The notes: a model not told the origin generated them from the sequence alone. A DNA stretch of 64,000 nt from Peptacetobacter sp900550335 (GCF_047528295.1 NZ_CP180001.1:2294001-2358000), one strand, 5' to 3'. Shown: positions 8,244 through 17,280, numbered from the stretch's first letter. A program made the numbers and translations.

Positions 8244-9404
8244 TTACTGTTTTATGAAATGAGATTTGTCTACATGGCATAGTGGGCATTCGTAGTCGTC
8301 TGGTTCTTTTGTTATGTCACCTTCGTATACGTATCCACATATGTCACAGTAGTAGCTTACTCCTGCTTCTTCTGACTGTGGAGTCTCTTCTTTTACTTCT
8401 TCCTTTGATTCTTCTTTTTCTACTTTTATAAAATGAGATTTGTCTACATGGCATAGTGGGCATTCGTAATCGTCTGGTTCTTTTGTTATATCTCCTTCAT
8501 ATACGTAGCCACATACATCACAGTAGTAGCTTACTCCTTCTTCTGACTGTGGAGATTCTTCTTTTACTTCTTTTTTTGGTTCTTCTTTTTTAGCTGTAGA
8601 AGATTTTTCATCAGATTTTATAAAATGAGATTTATCCATACCACATAATGGGCATACATAATCGTCGCCTTCTTTTGTTATATCGCCTTCATATACATAA
8701 CCACATACATCACAGTAATAGCTTACTTTTTCTTCTGCTGGTTCTTCTTCCACTTTTACAAAATGAGATTTATCCATATGGCATAATGGACATTTATAAT
8801 CGTCAGGCTCTTTTGTTATATCTCCTTCGTATACATAACCACATACATCACAGTAGTAACTTATTTTTCCTTCTGCTTTTGGAGCTTCTTCTTTTTTATC
8901 TTCTGCTGCAATATATGTAGGAGCATTCTTTGGTGCTTTACCTTTTATTACACTATGATAATAATCATAAGTCATAGGTTTATGTTTCCCTACAAATCCT
9001 GTATTTGTTACTTTTGCAAGTATTAAAGAATGTGTTCCTGCATCTGTAAAAGATACAACTTCACATATTAAATATCCGCTTATATCCTGAACCATTACTG
9101 GCATTTTATCTACATAATCATATTTGAAACCATCGTATTTGTCATTTTTTTCAGATGACTGGAAACCAAATGTTCTTATTATATCTGGATCTGTATCTTC
9201 TGATAATATAGATACACTAAATCTTCCCTCTTCTTTTATACAATCATGTGTAAAATTATCTTTATTCATACTTACACATATCATTGCTGGTTCTGCTGAA
9301 ACCTGAAATACTGTATTAACAACACACCCAACTTTTCTTCCATATTTTAATGTTCCTATTGTATAAAGTCCATAAGATAAGTTTTGTAAAACTTTAATAT
9401 CCAT
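8244..9404 (-). CDS. flavin reductase-like domain fused to four rubredoxin domains
   Basis: Predicted cytoplasmic electron-transfer flavoprotein, related to the high-molecular-weight rubredoxins of acetogens, which pass electrons from NAD(P)H to O2- or NO-reducing flavodiiron proteins. Residues 1-160 resemble the FMN-binding flavin reductase fold. Four rubredoxin modules follow, with Cys pairs at 185/188+205/208, 231/234+251/254, 295/298+315/318 and 353/356+373/376. They are joined by Glu/Lys-rich linkers. The modules are about 35 residues and shorter than classic rubredoxin. Known relatives usually carry one module. AAGGAGG precedes the ATG and the gene appears monocistronic. Confidence 0.88.
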   Translation of the reverse strand: MDIKVLQNLSYGLYTIGTLKYGRKVGCVVNTVFQVSAEPAMICVSMNKDNFTHDCIKEEGRFSVSILSEDTDPDIIRTFGFQSSEKNDKYDGFKYDYVDKMPVMVQDISGYLICEVVSFTDAGTHSLILAKVTNTGFVGKHKPMTYDYYHSVIKGKAPKNAPTYIAAEDKKEEAPKAEGKISYYCDVCGYVYEGDITKEPDDYKCPLCHMDKSHFVKVEEEPAEEKVSYYCDVCGYVYEGDITKEGDDYVCPLCGMDKSHFIKSDEKSSTAKKEEPKKEVKEESPQSEEGVSYYCDVCGYVYEGDITKEPDDYECPLCHVDKSHFIKVEKEESKEEVKEETPQSEEAGVSYYCDICGYVYEGDITKEPDDYECPLCHVDKSHFIKQ

Positions 9405-9488
9405 AATTTTGTTTCCTCCTTAAAATTCATATACTTTATTTCTACCCATTTTACTTATGTTATAAACATTTTTTAATCATATTTTAAA

Positions 9489-9516
9489 AAAGGAGTTGCC
9501 TACTGACAACTCCCTT
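9489..9516 (-). terminator. terminator of hpf
   Basis: GGGAGTTG...CAACTCC hairpin followed on the minus strand by a T-run, about 40 bases after the hpf stop. Confidence 0.85.
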
Positions 9517-9552
9517 ATTTGCATTTTTTATTTATAAATGAATCGATAGAAT

Positions 9553-10101
9553 TTATACTTCCTGTTCTATTAATCCATATCCGCCTTCTTTTCTCTTATA
9601 TACTAAGCATATTTCGAAACTTTCCCGATCTTTAAACATATAAAAATCATGGTCTGTTAAATTCATCTGAAGTATAGCTTCTTCTACACTCATAGGTTTT
9701 AAGTTGAATTTTTTTCTTCTTTCTATTACTACTTCAGGTTCTTCTGGTTCATAATCTAATTCATGAGCTAATTCTTCTATTCCTTCATATCTAATAGAGA
9801 AGTTGCCTGGTACTCTAGTTTTAAATTTATCTTTATATTTTACAATCTGTCTGCTTAACTTATCGCAAACTAAATCTATTGCTGGATATAAATTATCCTG
9901 TTCTTCTTCCACTCTTATTGTGTGTCCATTTACATTAGGTATCATAACTTCTACCTTCTGTCTATTTTTCCCAGCGCTAACAGTTACTTTAACTTCTGTG
10001 TCTTCATCAAGGTATTTTCCTAATTTTTTTAATTTGTCTTCTGTATACCCTTTTATTCCATCTGTTAATTTAACGTGTTTTCCAGTTACTGTAACTTTCA
10101 T
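9553..10101 (-). CDS. hpf: long-form ribosome hibernation promoting factor
   Basis: Binds the 30S decoding centre and dimerises ribosomes into inactive 100S particles in stationary phase. Residues 1-100 form the YfiA/HPF fold (MKVTVTGKHVKLTDGIK). Residues about 120-182 are the long-HPF dimerisation domain, ending in MFKDRESFEICLVYKRKEGG. I chose the ATG 8 bases after GGGAG, giving 182 residues; an in-frame ATG eight codons upstream lacks spacing for a ribosome site. A sigma-A promoter is placed at 10241-10269. Confidence 0.95.
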   Translation of the reverse strand: MKVTVTGKHVKLTDGIKGYTEDKLKKLGKYLDEDTEVKVTVSAGKNRQKVEVMIPNVNGHTIRVEEEQDNLYPAIDLVCDKLSRQIVKYKDKFKTRVPGNFSIRYEGIEELAHELDYEPEEPEVVIERRKKFNLKPMSVEEAILQMNLTDHDFYMFKDRESFEICLVYKRKEGGYGLIEQEV

Positions 10102-10240
10102 AAGACCCTCTCCCTTCGCTAACATATATCGTTTTCCCTTAGTATTTTTTATATTTTATGTTTGATATATGTCTTTTTAGCTTATATATATAATAACTCA
10201 TATTATTTCGAATTTACAGACTTTTTATTTAATTGAAAGT

Positions 10241-10269
10241 ATGTTATTATAAATATAACCGAGTGTCAA
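10241..10269 (-). promoter_or_regulatory. sigma-A promoter of hpf
   Basis: On the minus strand, TTGACA, 17 bases, TAACAT. The start point would lie near 10234, leaving a leader of about 130 bases before the hpf ATG. Confidence 0.55.
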
Positions 10270-10302
10270 TTTCATTTTCATTTTATTGCTATGAAATTTA
10301 TT

Positions 10303-10334
10303 GAGATAACCTTTTAAAACTATCTCTTTTTTTT
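10303..10334 (+). terminator. terminator-like hairpin with no gene assigned
   Basis: GAGATA...TATCTC followed by eight T residues on the plus strand. No plus-strand gene lies upstream. It could end a small RNA or antisense transcript from the 10102-10435 gap, which otherwise holds only the hpf promoter and the yqeY terminator. Confidence 0.35.
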
Positions 10335-10397
10335 ATACATTTTTTAATTTAACTATATTTTTTAGGTAAGCAAATATAAATTTATTCAAAAAAGATT

Positions 10398-10424
10398 AAA
10401 AGCCTGGATAAAATATCCAGGCCA
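10398..10424 (-). terminator. terminator of yqeY
   Basis: GCCTGGATA / TATCCAGGC hairpin followed on the minus strand by TTTTAATCTTTTTT, ending the rpsU-yqeY transcript. Confidence 0.9.
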
Positions 10425-10435
10425 TATATACATAT

Positions 10436-10879
10436 TTATTGTAAGTTTTCCTTAACTAATTTATTAATTAGTTTTCCATCAGCTCTACCTTTTGTTTTAG
10501 GTTTTATAACTGACATTATTTTTCCCATATCCTTCATAGAAGTTGCTCCTACTTCAGATATAGTCTGTTTTACAATCTCATTTAGCTCTTCTTCGCTTAA
10601 TTGTTGAGGTAGGTACTCTTTTAATACTTCTATTTCTGATCTAGTCTCTTCAACTAAATCTTCCCTTCCAGCATCTAGAAATTGTTCTAAACTGTCATTG
10701 CGCTGTTTTAGCTGTTTTGATATTATATCTATAACATCATCATCGTTCAATTCGATTCGTTTATCAACTTCTACCTGCTTTATTGAAGATCTTATTAAAG
10801 TTATAACTGATTTTCTCAATGTATCTTTGTTTTTCATTGAAGTCTTTAGATCTTCTTGTAATTTTTGTTTAAGGGTCAT
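10436..10879 (-). CDS. yqeY: GatB/YqeY domain protein
   Basis: A 147-residue all-helical protein resembling the C-terminal tRNA-binding tail domain of GatB. It begins MTLKQKLQEDLKTSMKNKD and includes the conserved segment MKDMGKIMSVIKPKTKGRAD. The exact role is uncertain; it may bind tRNA or help amidotransferases. GAGGTGAGGGG lies upstream of the ATG. It is directly downstream of rpsU, a conserved Firmicute pair. Confidence 0.93.
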   Translation of the reverse strand: MTLKQKLQEDLKTSMKNKDTLRKSVITLIRSSIKQVEVDKRIELNDDDVIDIISKQLKQRNDSLEQFLDAGREDLVEETRSEIEVLKEYLPQQLSEEELNEIVKQTISEVGATSMKDMGKIMSVIKPKTKGRADGKLINKLVKENLQ

Positions 10880-10909
10880 TTCCCCTCACCTCTTTGTTTT
10901 TATTTGCTA

Positions 10910-11089
10910 CTATCTTTTAGCGTTTTTTCTTCTAGCTGCTTCAGCTTTTTTCTTACGTTTTACACTTGGTTTATCGTAGTGTTCTCTTTTTCTAACTTCA
11001 GACATTATGCCAGACATTGCACACTGACGTTTAAATCTTCTTAAAGCACTGTCTAATGATTCATTTTCTCTTACTCTAACTTCTGACAT
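10910..11089 (-). CDS. rpsU: 30S ribosomal protein S21
   Basis: Small basic ribosomal protein that binds near the anti-Shine-Dalgarno end of 16S rRNA. It begins MSEVRVRENESLDSALRRFK and has a Lys/Arg-rich tail (59 residues, normal). The start is set by GGAGGGAGG seven bases upstream; a longer frame of nine more codons exists but lacks support. It is co-transcribed with yqeY. Confidence 0.96.
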   Translation of the reverse strand: MSEVRVRENESLDSALRRFKRQCAMSGIMSEVRKREHYDKPSVKRKKKAEAARRKNAKR

Positions 11090-11288
11090 TCTTTTTCCCT
11101 CCCTCCGATAGCGCAATTATGCTGGGACTGTAACAACTGTTAAGGATTACAAACCTAACACTTAATCTAGTATAAACTAAATCTTTATTTTTATCAAGTA
11201 TTTTTGTTCCTAATCCGATATTTTTTTTAACATTTTTTTAAAATTGCCCAATCATACATTTTGCTAAGATTTTCCTAGGAAAACAATC

Positions 11289-11639
11289 CTATTTTTCTTC
11301 TGCTTCGTAGTTAGGAAGTTTTTTACCTGCTAGTACATGGTAGTGTATGTGTTTAACTTCCTGACCACCATCTTCACCGCAGTTGTTTATTATTCTGAAT
11401 CCAGTTTTATCGAATCCTTTTTCTTTAGCTATTGTATTTATAGCGTTGTGTATATCAGCTATTATACCTATTTCTTCTGCTGGCACATCTAATATACTAG
11501 CATAGTGTTTTTTAGGTATTACAAGTATATGATATGGCGCAACAGGATTAAGGTCGTTAAACGCTAATATTTTATCATCTTCATAAACTTTTGATGATGG
11601 TATTTCTCCATTTGCTATTTTACAGAATATACAATCCAT
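11289..11639 (-). CDS. HIT family nucleotide-binding protein (HinT-like)
   Basis: Purine nucleoside phosphoramidase/hydrolase of the histidine triad superfamily. It begins MDCIFCKIANGEIPSSKVYE, with CxxC for zinc. The triad is H97-I-H99-Y-H101, followed by VLAGK. At 116 residues it is full length. GGAGGTG precedes the ATG. It lies between mtaB and rpsU, each apparently separated by short AT-rich gaps. Confidence 0.95.
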   Translation of the reverse strand: MDCIFCKIANGEIPSSKVYEDDKILAFNDLNPVAPYHILVIPKKHYASILDVPAEEIGIIADIHNAINTIAKEKGFDKTGFRIINNCGEDGGQEVKHIHYHVLAGKKLPNYEAEEK

Positions 11640-11689
11640 AATTAATTCACCTCCGATTTGTTATCTTTATAAAATTCTACACTAAAATA

Positions 11690-11741
11690 AAAAATCCTTC
11701 TTTTTTCACCAAATTAATCGGCAAAACAAGAAGGATTTTAT
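11690..11741 (-). terminator. terminator downstream of mtaB
   Basis: Arms AAAATCCTTCTT / AAGAAGGATTTT with a 26-base loop and an A/T-rich flank, between mtaB and the HIT gene. Confidence 0.7.
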
Positions 11742-11781
11742 CTCTAATTTATATTTTTACTAAATTATTTTTTATTTTCTA

Positions 11782-13080
11782 CTATATTAATACACCTTCA
11801 ACATAGTCTTCTTTTATTCCTGTTATTTTTACTTTTCTTATCTGTCCAGAAATGTCTTCTTCACTTGGAGCTTCAACTCTCATGTAGTTCATTGTAAGCC
11901 CTTCATAATTTCCAGATTTAGTAGTTTCTTCAAATAAAACATCCATTTCTCTTCCTATAAATCTTTCAGCAAATTTATCGAAATTATTTTTAGATAGAGA
12001 TATAAGCTGTTCACTTCTCATATGTTTTACCTGAGGATCTATCTGGTTGTCCATCTTAGCTGCTGGAGTACCTTTTCTTGGAGAATATTTGAATATATGC
12101 ATCTGTGCTAATTCTATATCTTTTAAGAATTCATAAGTCTGTTTAAATTCTTCATTAGTTTCTCCAGGGAATCCAACTATAACGTCAGTAGTTATAGCAA
12201 CATCTGGCATTTTTTCTCTTAATCTCTCTACTATTTCTCTATATTCAGCTGTAGTATATCTTCTATTCATTCTATTTAATGTAGCATCACATCCACTCTG
12301 TAGTGATAAATGGAAGTGAGGACAAACTTTATCCATTTTAGAGATTTCTTCTACAAACTCATCAGTGAATAATATAGGTTCAACTGAACTAGTTCTTATT
12401 CTTTCTATACCATCTATTTCATTTACAGCTTTTATAACATCTAGTAATTTAACATCTTTATCCTTTATATCTTTTCCGTAAGATGCAACGTGTATTCCTG
12501 TAAGAACTACTTCCTTATACCCTTTAGAAGCTAATAATTTAACTTCTTCAACTATATTATCAAGATCTCTACTTCTAACTCTTCCTCTCGCATAAGGAAT
12601 TATACAATATGTGCAGAATCTATCGCATCCATCCTGAATTTTCATAAATGCTCTAGTTCTTCCATTAGTCTGAGTTATTTCGATTTCTTCAAATTCTTTT
12701 ACCTTCATTATATCGTCTACTGTAGACACCTTATCATTGCATGTAACAGCCTCTACCTTTTCAACTATATGTCTTCTATCATTAGTACCCATAACTAAAT
12801 TTACTTCTTCTATATCTAGTATCTCCTCTGGAGCAACCTGAGAATAGCATCCTACAACTGCTATTACAGAGTTTGGGTTCTTTTTCTTAACTCTTCTTAT
12901 ATACTGTCTTGATTTTCTATCACTCATGTGAGTAACAGTACAAGTATTTATAACATAAACATCTGCATATTCTTCACTCTGAACGTGCTCATATCCAGCA
13001 TGTTCAAATAATTCTATCATAGCTTCTGTTTCATACTGGTTTACTTTACATCCAAGTGTGTAAAAAGCAACTTTTTTCAC
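11782..13080 (-). CDS. mtaB: tRNA (t6A37) methylthiotransferase MtaB
   Basis: Radical SAM enzyme that converts t6A to ms2t6A at position 37 of ANN-decoding tRNAs, using two [4Fe-4S] clusters. The N-terminal MTTase domain has Cys in TLGCKVNQ, INTCTVT and VVGCYSQ. The radical SAM motif is CDRFCTYC, and a C-terminal TRAM domain follows. The start is GTG immediately after the rsmE stop, with GGAGGAG inside the end of rsmE, so the genes are coupled. 432 residues is normal. Confidence 0.96.
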   Translation of the reverse strand: MKKVAFYTLGCKVNQYETEAMIELFEHAGYEHVQSEEYADVYVINTCTVTHMSDRKSRQYIRRVKKKNPNSVIAVVGCYSQVAPEEILDIEEVNLVMGTNDRRHIVEKVEAVTCNDKVSTVDDIMKVKEFEEIEITQTNGRTRAFMKIQDGCDRFCTYCIIPYARGRVRSRDLDNIVEEVKLLASKGYKEVVLTGIHVASYGKDIKDKDVKLLDVIKAVNEIDGIERIRTSSVEPILFTDEFVEEISKMDKVCPHFHLSLQSGCDATLNRMNRRYTTAEYREIVERLREKMPDVAITTDVIVGFPGETNEEFKQTYEFLKDIELAQMHIFKYSPRKGTPAAKMDNQIDPQVKHMRSEQLISLSKNNFDKFAERFIGREMDVLFEETTKSGNYEGLTMNYMRVEAPSEEDISGQIRKVKITGIKEDYVEGVLI

Positions 13081-13851
13081 TTATATTTCTCCTCCTAAAT
13101 CACCTAATTCATATTGTACAAGTGCTGAGGCAACAGTAGATGCAGTTTCTGTTCTGAGAATTCTAGGACCAAGAGTAACTACTTTTGCTCCATTTTCTTT
13201 AAGTGCATCTATTTCTTCATCAGCAATTCCACCTTCTGGTCCTATAAATATACCTATAATTTCTATATCAAGCCCTCTTATCTCTTTAACTAAAGGTATA
13301 TTTCTTTCATCTTCATAAGGGCAAATATTGTAATCATTTCTCTTCATATCCTCAAGAGCTTCTTTAAAACTTAAAACTCCTCTTAATGTAGGAATTTTTC
13401 CTCTCTTAGACTGTTTAGCTGCTTCATAGATGATTCTTTCCCATCTTTCAAGCTTTTTATCTTCTTTTTTACCGTCTACTTTTGCAACACTTCTTTTTGT
13501 ATCTACTAAGATTATTTCATCAGTTCCAACTTCAGTTAATTTCTGAAGAATATACTCCATCTTAGGACCTTTTGGCATTCCCTGATATACTCTAACTCTT
13601 AGCTTAGATTCTCTTTTTATATCCCTTTTGTCTATTATATCTAGACAAACTTCTTCTTTAGACATAGATTTTATTTCGCCTATATACTCGTTATCTTCTC
13701 CGTCACAGATTTCAAGTTTTTCGCCTTCTCTATATCTAAGAACTTTTGTTATATGCTTTACATCTTCACCTTCTATGATGCATGTATTTTCTTCTAAATT
13801 TATATTGTTCTTGTCTACAAAAAATCTATCCATAGTCCATGTCCAATCCAT
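13081..13851 (-). CDS. rsmE: 16S rRNA (uracil1498-N3)-methyltransferase RsmE
   Basis: SPOUT-class methyltransferase acting on U1498 of 16S rRNA. It has the N-terminal PUA-like part (RFFVDKNNI...) and the knotted C-terminal SAM site with GPEGGIADEEID and LGPRILRTETAS. The annotated ATG has AAGGA seven bases upstream. An internal ATG six codons later (MDRFFVD) would match family N-termini better and remains possible. It is adjacent to mtaB with no gap and 25 bases after prmA. Confidence 0.95.
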   Translation of the reverse strand: MDWTWTMDRFFVDKNNINLEENTCIIEGEDVKHITKVLRYREGEKLEICDGEDNEYIGEIKSMSKEEVCLDIIDKRDIKRESKLRVRVYQGMPKGPKMEYILQKLTEVGTDEIILVDTKRSVAKVDGKKEDKKLERWERIIYEAAKQSKRGKIPTLRGVLSFKEALEDMKRNDYNICPYEDERNIPLVKEIRGLDIEIIGIFIGPEGGIADEEIDALKENGAKVVTLGPRILRTETASTVASALVQYELGDLGGEI

Positions 13852-13876
13852 AATAATATCCTTTTTAAATAAATTT

Positions 13877-14824
13877 TTATTTTTTTATTTTAGATACTAT
13901 AGCAGACCATTCTCCTTTTCTGATAACTTCTACTATTTCAAATCCATTTTCTTCAAGACTTTCTACTACTTCATCTATTTTTGCAAGTATTATACCTGAA
14001 GATATAAACACAGCATCTTCTTTCATAAACTGCTGTACATCTTTAGCAAGTATTTTTATTATGTCTGCTATTATATTAGCTACTACAACATCTGCTTTAT
14101 CATGTATAACATCAGTTAAGTTTCCATGAAGTACTGTAACCTGTTCTTCTACGTTACTTTCTTTTACATTTTCTTTAGCAACTTCAACAGCTACTTCATC
14201 TAAATCAACTGCTGTAACATCATTAGCACCTAGTTTAGCAGCTGCTATTGCTAATATACCACTACCACAACCTATATCGAATACCTTAGCATCTGGAGTA
14301 ACGTATTTTTCTAACTGGCATATACACATACTAGTTGTTTCGTGAGTACCTGTACCAAATGCCATACCTGGATCTAGCTCTATAACTATATCTCCATCCT
14401 GTTCTTCGTATTCTTCCCAAGATGGTTTTATAACTATCTTTTCACCTACTTTAGTTGGTTTGTAGTATTTTTTCCAGTTATTTGCCCAATCAGCTTCATT
14501 AACTGTATCTAAAGATACACTTCCTTCACCTGGGTCTATACCAAAATCTTTAAGTGTTGATATTCTATGTCTTACATTTTCAACGAATTCTGGTACATTT
14601 TTTTCTTCAGATATATATGTTTTTATTTTTACGCAGTCTTCTCCACTTTTGTTGAATACTTCTTCTTCAACATAATCCCAATCATATTCGTGTTTTTTCT
14701 GGAATTTAAAGTCATTAGGGTCTTCTATCATAGCCCCTGCTGCTCCATTTTCATAAAGTATATTTGTTATAGCCTCAACTGCTTCTGTAGTTGTTCTAAT
14801 TGTTACTTCTATCCAATTTCCCAT
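13877..14824 (-). CDS. prmA: ribosomal protein L11 methyltransferase
   Basis: SAM-dependent trimethylation of L11. The N-terminal substrate-recognition part is followed by the Rossmann domain with VFDIGCGSGILAIAAAKLGA and the substrate-loop sequence NIIADI. Length 315. The ATG has TGGAGGT upstream. First gene of the prmA-rsmE-mtaB run, downstream of the dnaK operon as in most Clostridia. Confidence 0.96.
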   Translation of the reverse strand: MGNWIEVTIRTTTEAVEAITNILYENGAAGAMIEDPNDFKFQKKHEYDWDYVEEEVFNKSGEDCVKIKTYISEEKNVPEFVENVRHRISTLKDFGIDPGEGSVSLDTVNEADWANNWKKYYKPTKVGEKIVIKPSWEEYEEQDGDIVIELDPGMAFGTGTHETTSMCICQLEKYVTPDAKVFDIGCGSGILAIAAAKLGANDVTAVDLDEVAVEVAKENVKESNVEEQVTVLHGNLTDVIHDKADVVVANIIADIIKILAKDVQQFMKEDAVFISSGIILAKIDEVVESLEENGFEIVEVIRKGEWSAIVSKIKK

Positions 14825-14954
14825 TTTTCGTAACCTCCATCTAAAAAATATTATTCTTTAAATTGACACATGGTCAAAATTTTCCATTTTACATTACCTT
14901 TTATTATATCATACTATATAACAATTTTTATCTATTATCTTTTCTTTCTGCAAA

Positions 14955-14995
14955 AAAAGGTTGTGCTACTAAATTTTAATAACACAACCTTTTTA
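14955..14995 (-). terminator. terminator of the small membrane protein gene
   Basis: AAAGGTTGTG...CACAACCTTTT hairpin with a minus-strand T-run. It lies about 120 bases downstream of the stop at 15115; the stretch between is a purine-rich tract on the transcribed strand. Confidence 0.8.
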
Positions 14996-15114
14996 ACATC
15001 ATCATTCCTTTATTTTCTATTCTTTTATTTTTTATTCTTTTATTTTTACATTATTACTTACTTTATTTTTTACTTTTTCTTTTTACAATATAATCTTATT
15101 ATTTTTCTTTTTTA

Positions 15115-15549
15115 TTATCTCTTTTTCTTCTTTGATTTCTTCTTTTTACCATCGTGTTTAGGTTTTCTAGCTTCTCTTTCTAATCTCTCTTTTTCTCTCT
15201 TACCAGATAAGAAATAATCTAAAATACCAAACACTACTGCTGCTATAACAACAGTTATAAAGAAATTCATTATAGAATTAGCAAATATACCAGCACCTAT
15301 ACCAGCTATAATACTTGCTCCTTTTCCATCACCTTTTCCTATAATATGGAATCCCTTCCAATATTCAAGCACCATTGCCACAAACACTAAACCTAAAAGA
15401 ACTCCACCCATACTAGTAGTCTCATTATTTCTAAACTCAACCCCAGCAAAATTAACAACAAAATGTTTAAGCGTAAAAATAACTAAAGCCGATAAAAACA
15501 ACTTACCAGTCTCTACCCAATTTATACTAAACCCTTTCTTCTCTTCCAT
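15115..15549 (-). CDS. small membrane protein of unknown function
   Basis: Not recognised. A 144-residue protein starting MEEKKGFSINWVETGKLFLS, with three predicted membrane segments (about 13-30, 46-62 and 84-115) and a long basic tail of mostly Lys. The start is the ATG 5 bases after AAAGGAGAG; an upstream in-frame ATG 14 codons earlier lacks this. It sits between dnaJ and prmA, outside the usual content of this operon. The basic tail suggests contact with nucleic acid or acidic lipids, which is a guess. Confidence 0.7.
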   Translation of the reverse strand: MEEKKGFSINWVETGKLFLSALVIFTLKHFVVNFAGVEFRNNETTSMGGVLLGLVFVAMVLEYWKGFHIIGKGDGKGASIIAGIGAGIFANSIMNFFITVVIAAVVFGILDYFLSGKREKERLEREARKPKHDGKKKKSKKKKR

Positions 15550-15711
15550 TCTTGCTCTCCTTTTCATAAAAATCTCTCTAAAAAACTTCAACCTAAAAAT
15601 TTCTCATTACACAAAATACCATTAATAAACCAATCTTTCAAGATAAATTTTCTTTTTTATCATTTTACTGGCTTGATTCCTATTATTTCCATGAAAATAA
15701 TTTTTAAAAAT

Positions 15712-15893
15712 TGCTGTTGTAAGTATTTGTAGCAAAGCCTTTAGTTTTACTCAAAGTTAAAATACTTCGACAATCTGGAGACACTTTGCAACTAATAAAT
15801 GTGTTACAAAAACTTTGCAAAGCATCGAAGCCTGGAGAAGAATTTAACTTTGAGTAAAAACTAAAAATAGGCTGCTACAAATACTGCAACAGC
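15712..15893 (+). repeat. structured intergenic repeat, copy 2 (long-core form)
   Basis: Very long imperfect hairpin downstream of dnaJ. Outer arms of about 55 bases pair (GCTGTTG..AGTATTTGTAGCA with TGCTACAAATACTGCAACAGC, then ACTCAAAGTTAAA with TTTAACTTTGAGT). The core at 15768-15837 reads CGACAATCTGGAGA, a variable stem around TAATAAATGTGTTAC, then ATCGAAGCCTGGAG. The same core occurs at 22294, 27611 and 35887. Confidence 0.75.
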
Positions 15894-15899
15894 CTATTT
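15865..15899 (-). terminator. terminator of dnaJ
   Basis: AATAGGCTG...CAGCCTATT hairpin followed on the minus strand by TTTTAGTTTTT, just after the dnaJ stop. It also forms part of the outer arm of the repeat copy here. Confidence 0.75.
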
Positions 15900-15904
15900 A
15901 AAAA

Positions 15905-17080
15905 TTATTTCTTTTTCTTTCCAAATAATCTATCTATTTTTTCCCCGAATGTGGCTTTTTTTTCGTGCTCTTTCGACCCACATTCACCTGCGAATTCTCT
16001 TAATAATTCTTTCTGTTTTTCAGAAAGTTTCTTAGGTACTTCTACATTAACTTTAACGTACTGATCACCCTTAGAATTACCTCTTATACGTTTTATACCT
16101 CTATCTCTTAATCTAAACACTGTACCTGTCTGAGTACCTTCTGGTATAGTATATTTAACCTTACCATCAAGAGTTGGCACTTCTATCTCATCACCAAGTG
16201 CTGCCTGAACAAATGTTATCGGCATATCTATATAAATATCGTATCCATCTCTTCTGAATATTTCATGAGGCATAACCTCTACTATTATATATAAATCTCC
16301 TTTTGGAGCTCCTGGTTCACCAAATTCACCCTGTCCAGATAATTTTATCATCTGTCCATCATCTATACCTGCTGGTATATCAACTTCGATAGTTTTAGTT
16401 TTTCTTACACTACCAGTTCCTTTACATTTAGAACATGGAGTATCTATTATTTCACCTGTACCATTACAATTTGGACAAGTCTTAGTACTTGCTATATTAC
16501 CAAACGGAGTTCTCTGTACGCTTCTAACTGTACCTGTACCATTACAGTTTGGACAAGTTTTCTTAGAAGTTCCTGGTTTTGCACCTGTACCATTACATTC
16601 GCTACATTCTTCATTTCTTGTTACTTTTATTTCTTTTTTAACACCTTTTGCAGCTTCTTCAAATGTAACTCTTACTCTCTGTCTTATATCGGCACCTCTT
16701 ACTGGGCCTCTTCTTCTTGAGCCAGATCCACCAAATCCGCCGAATCCACCTCCGAATATATCTCCAAATATATCTTCAAATCCGCCGAATCCACCGAAGT
16801 CGCCCTGACCAAATCCGCCAAAGCCATCCTGGCCACCGAATCCACCCTGACCATTTACACCGTCTGGACCAAACTGATCATATCTTTTTCTCTTTTCTTC
16901 ATCTGATAATACTTCATACGCTTCGTTTATCTCTTTAAATTTTTCTTCAGCTTCTTTATCACCTGGATTTCTATCTGGGTGATATTTCATAGCTAGTTTT
17001 CTATATGCTTTTTTAATTTCCTGGGCTGTTGCTGTCTTTTCAACGCCAAGAAGTTCATAATAATCTCTTTTACTACTCAA
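15905..17080 (-). CDS. dnaJ: chaperone protein DnaJ
   Basis: Hsp40 co-chaperone that stimulates the ATPase of DnaK. The J domain has YHPDRN. A Gly/Phe-rich region follows, then four CxxCxGxG zinc modules (CSECNGTG, CPNCNGTG twice, CSKCKGTG) and the C-terminal substrate domain. I place the start at a TTG (MSSKRDYYELLGV) about 9 bases after AAGGCGGTG, since no ATG with a ribosome site is near; 391 residues. It is separated from dnaK by a hairpin terminator. Confidence 0.95.
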   Translation of the reverse strand: MSSKRDYYELLGVEKTATAQEIKKAYRKLAMKYHPDRNPGDKEAEEKFKEINEAYEVLSDEEKRKRYDQFGPDGVNGQGGFGGQDGFGGFGQGDFGGFGGFEDIFGDIFGGGFGGFGGSGSRRRGPVRGADIRQRVRVTFEEAAKGVKKEIKVTRNEECSECNGTGAKPGTSKKTCPNCNGTGTVRSVQRTPFGNIASTKTCPNCNGTGEIIDTPCSKCKGTGSVRKTKTIEVDIPAGIDDGQMIKLSGQGEFGEPGAPKGDLYIIVEVMPHEIFRRDGYDIYIDMPITFVQAALGDEIEVPTLDGKVKYTIPEGTQTGTVFRLRDRGIKRIRGNSKGDQYVKVNVEVPKKLSEKQKELLREFAGECGSKEHEKKATFGEKIDRLFGKKKK

Positions 17081-17128
17081 CCTGTGACACCGCCTTTTCC
17101 TCTCTAAAACTTTCAAACAATAAAACAA

Positions 17129-17160
17129 TAGCTTGTAGAATATTTAAAACTACAAGCTAT
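17129..17160 (-). terminator. intercistronic hairpin between dnaK and dnaJ
   Basis: ATAGCTTGTAG / CTACAAGCTAT perfect 11-bp stem, 10-base loop, followed on the minus strand by TGTTTTATTG. It may reduce read-through from dnaK into dnaJ. Confidence 0.7.
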
Positions 17161-17280
17161 CATTCATACTTTATAATTCTACTTTAATATCTTACTTTAT
17201 TCACAGGTTAATTACAAGCTATATAGTCTTTTTTCCTGGAATAATCACATTCAGTTATTTTAAATACTAAAAGTTAGATA

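Noticed and set aside
8648..8920. Plus-strand open frame rich in His and Leu over the rubredoxin repeats.
   Set aside because: It is the antisense shadow of the tandem Cys-rich modules and has no ribosome site.
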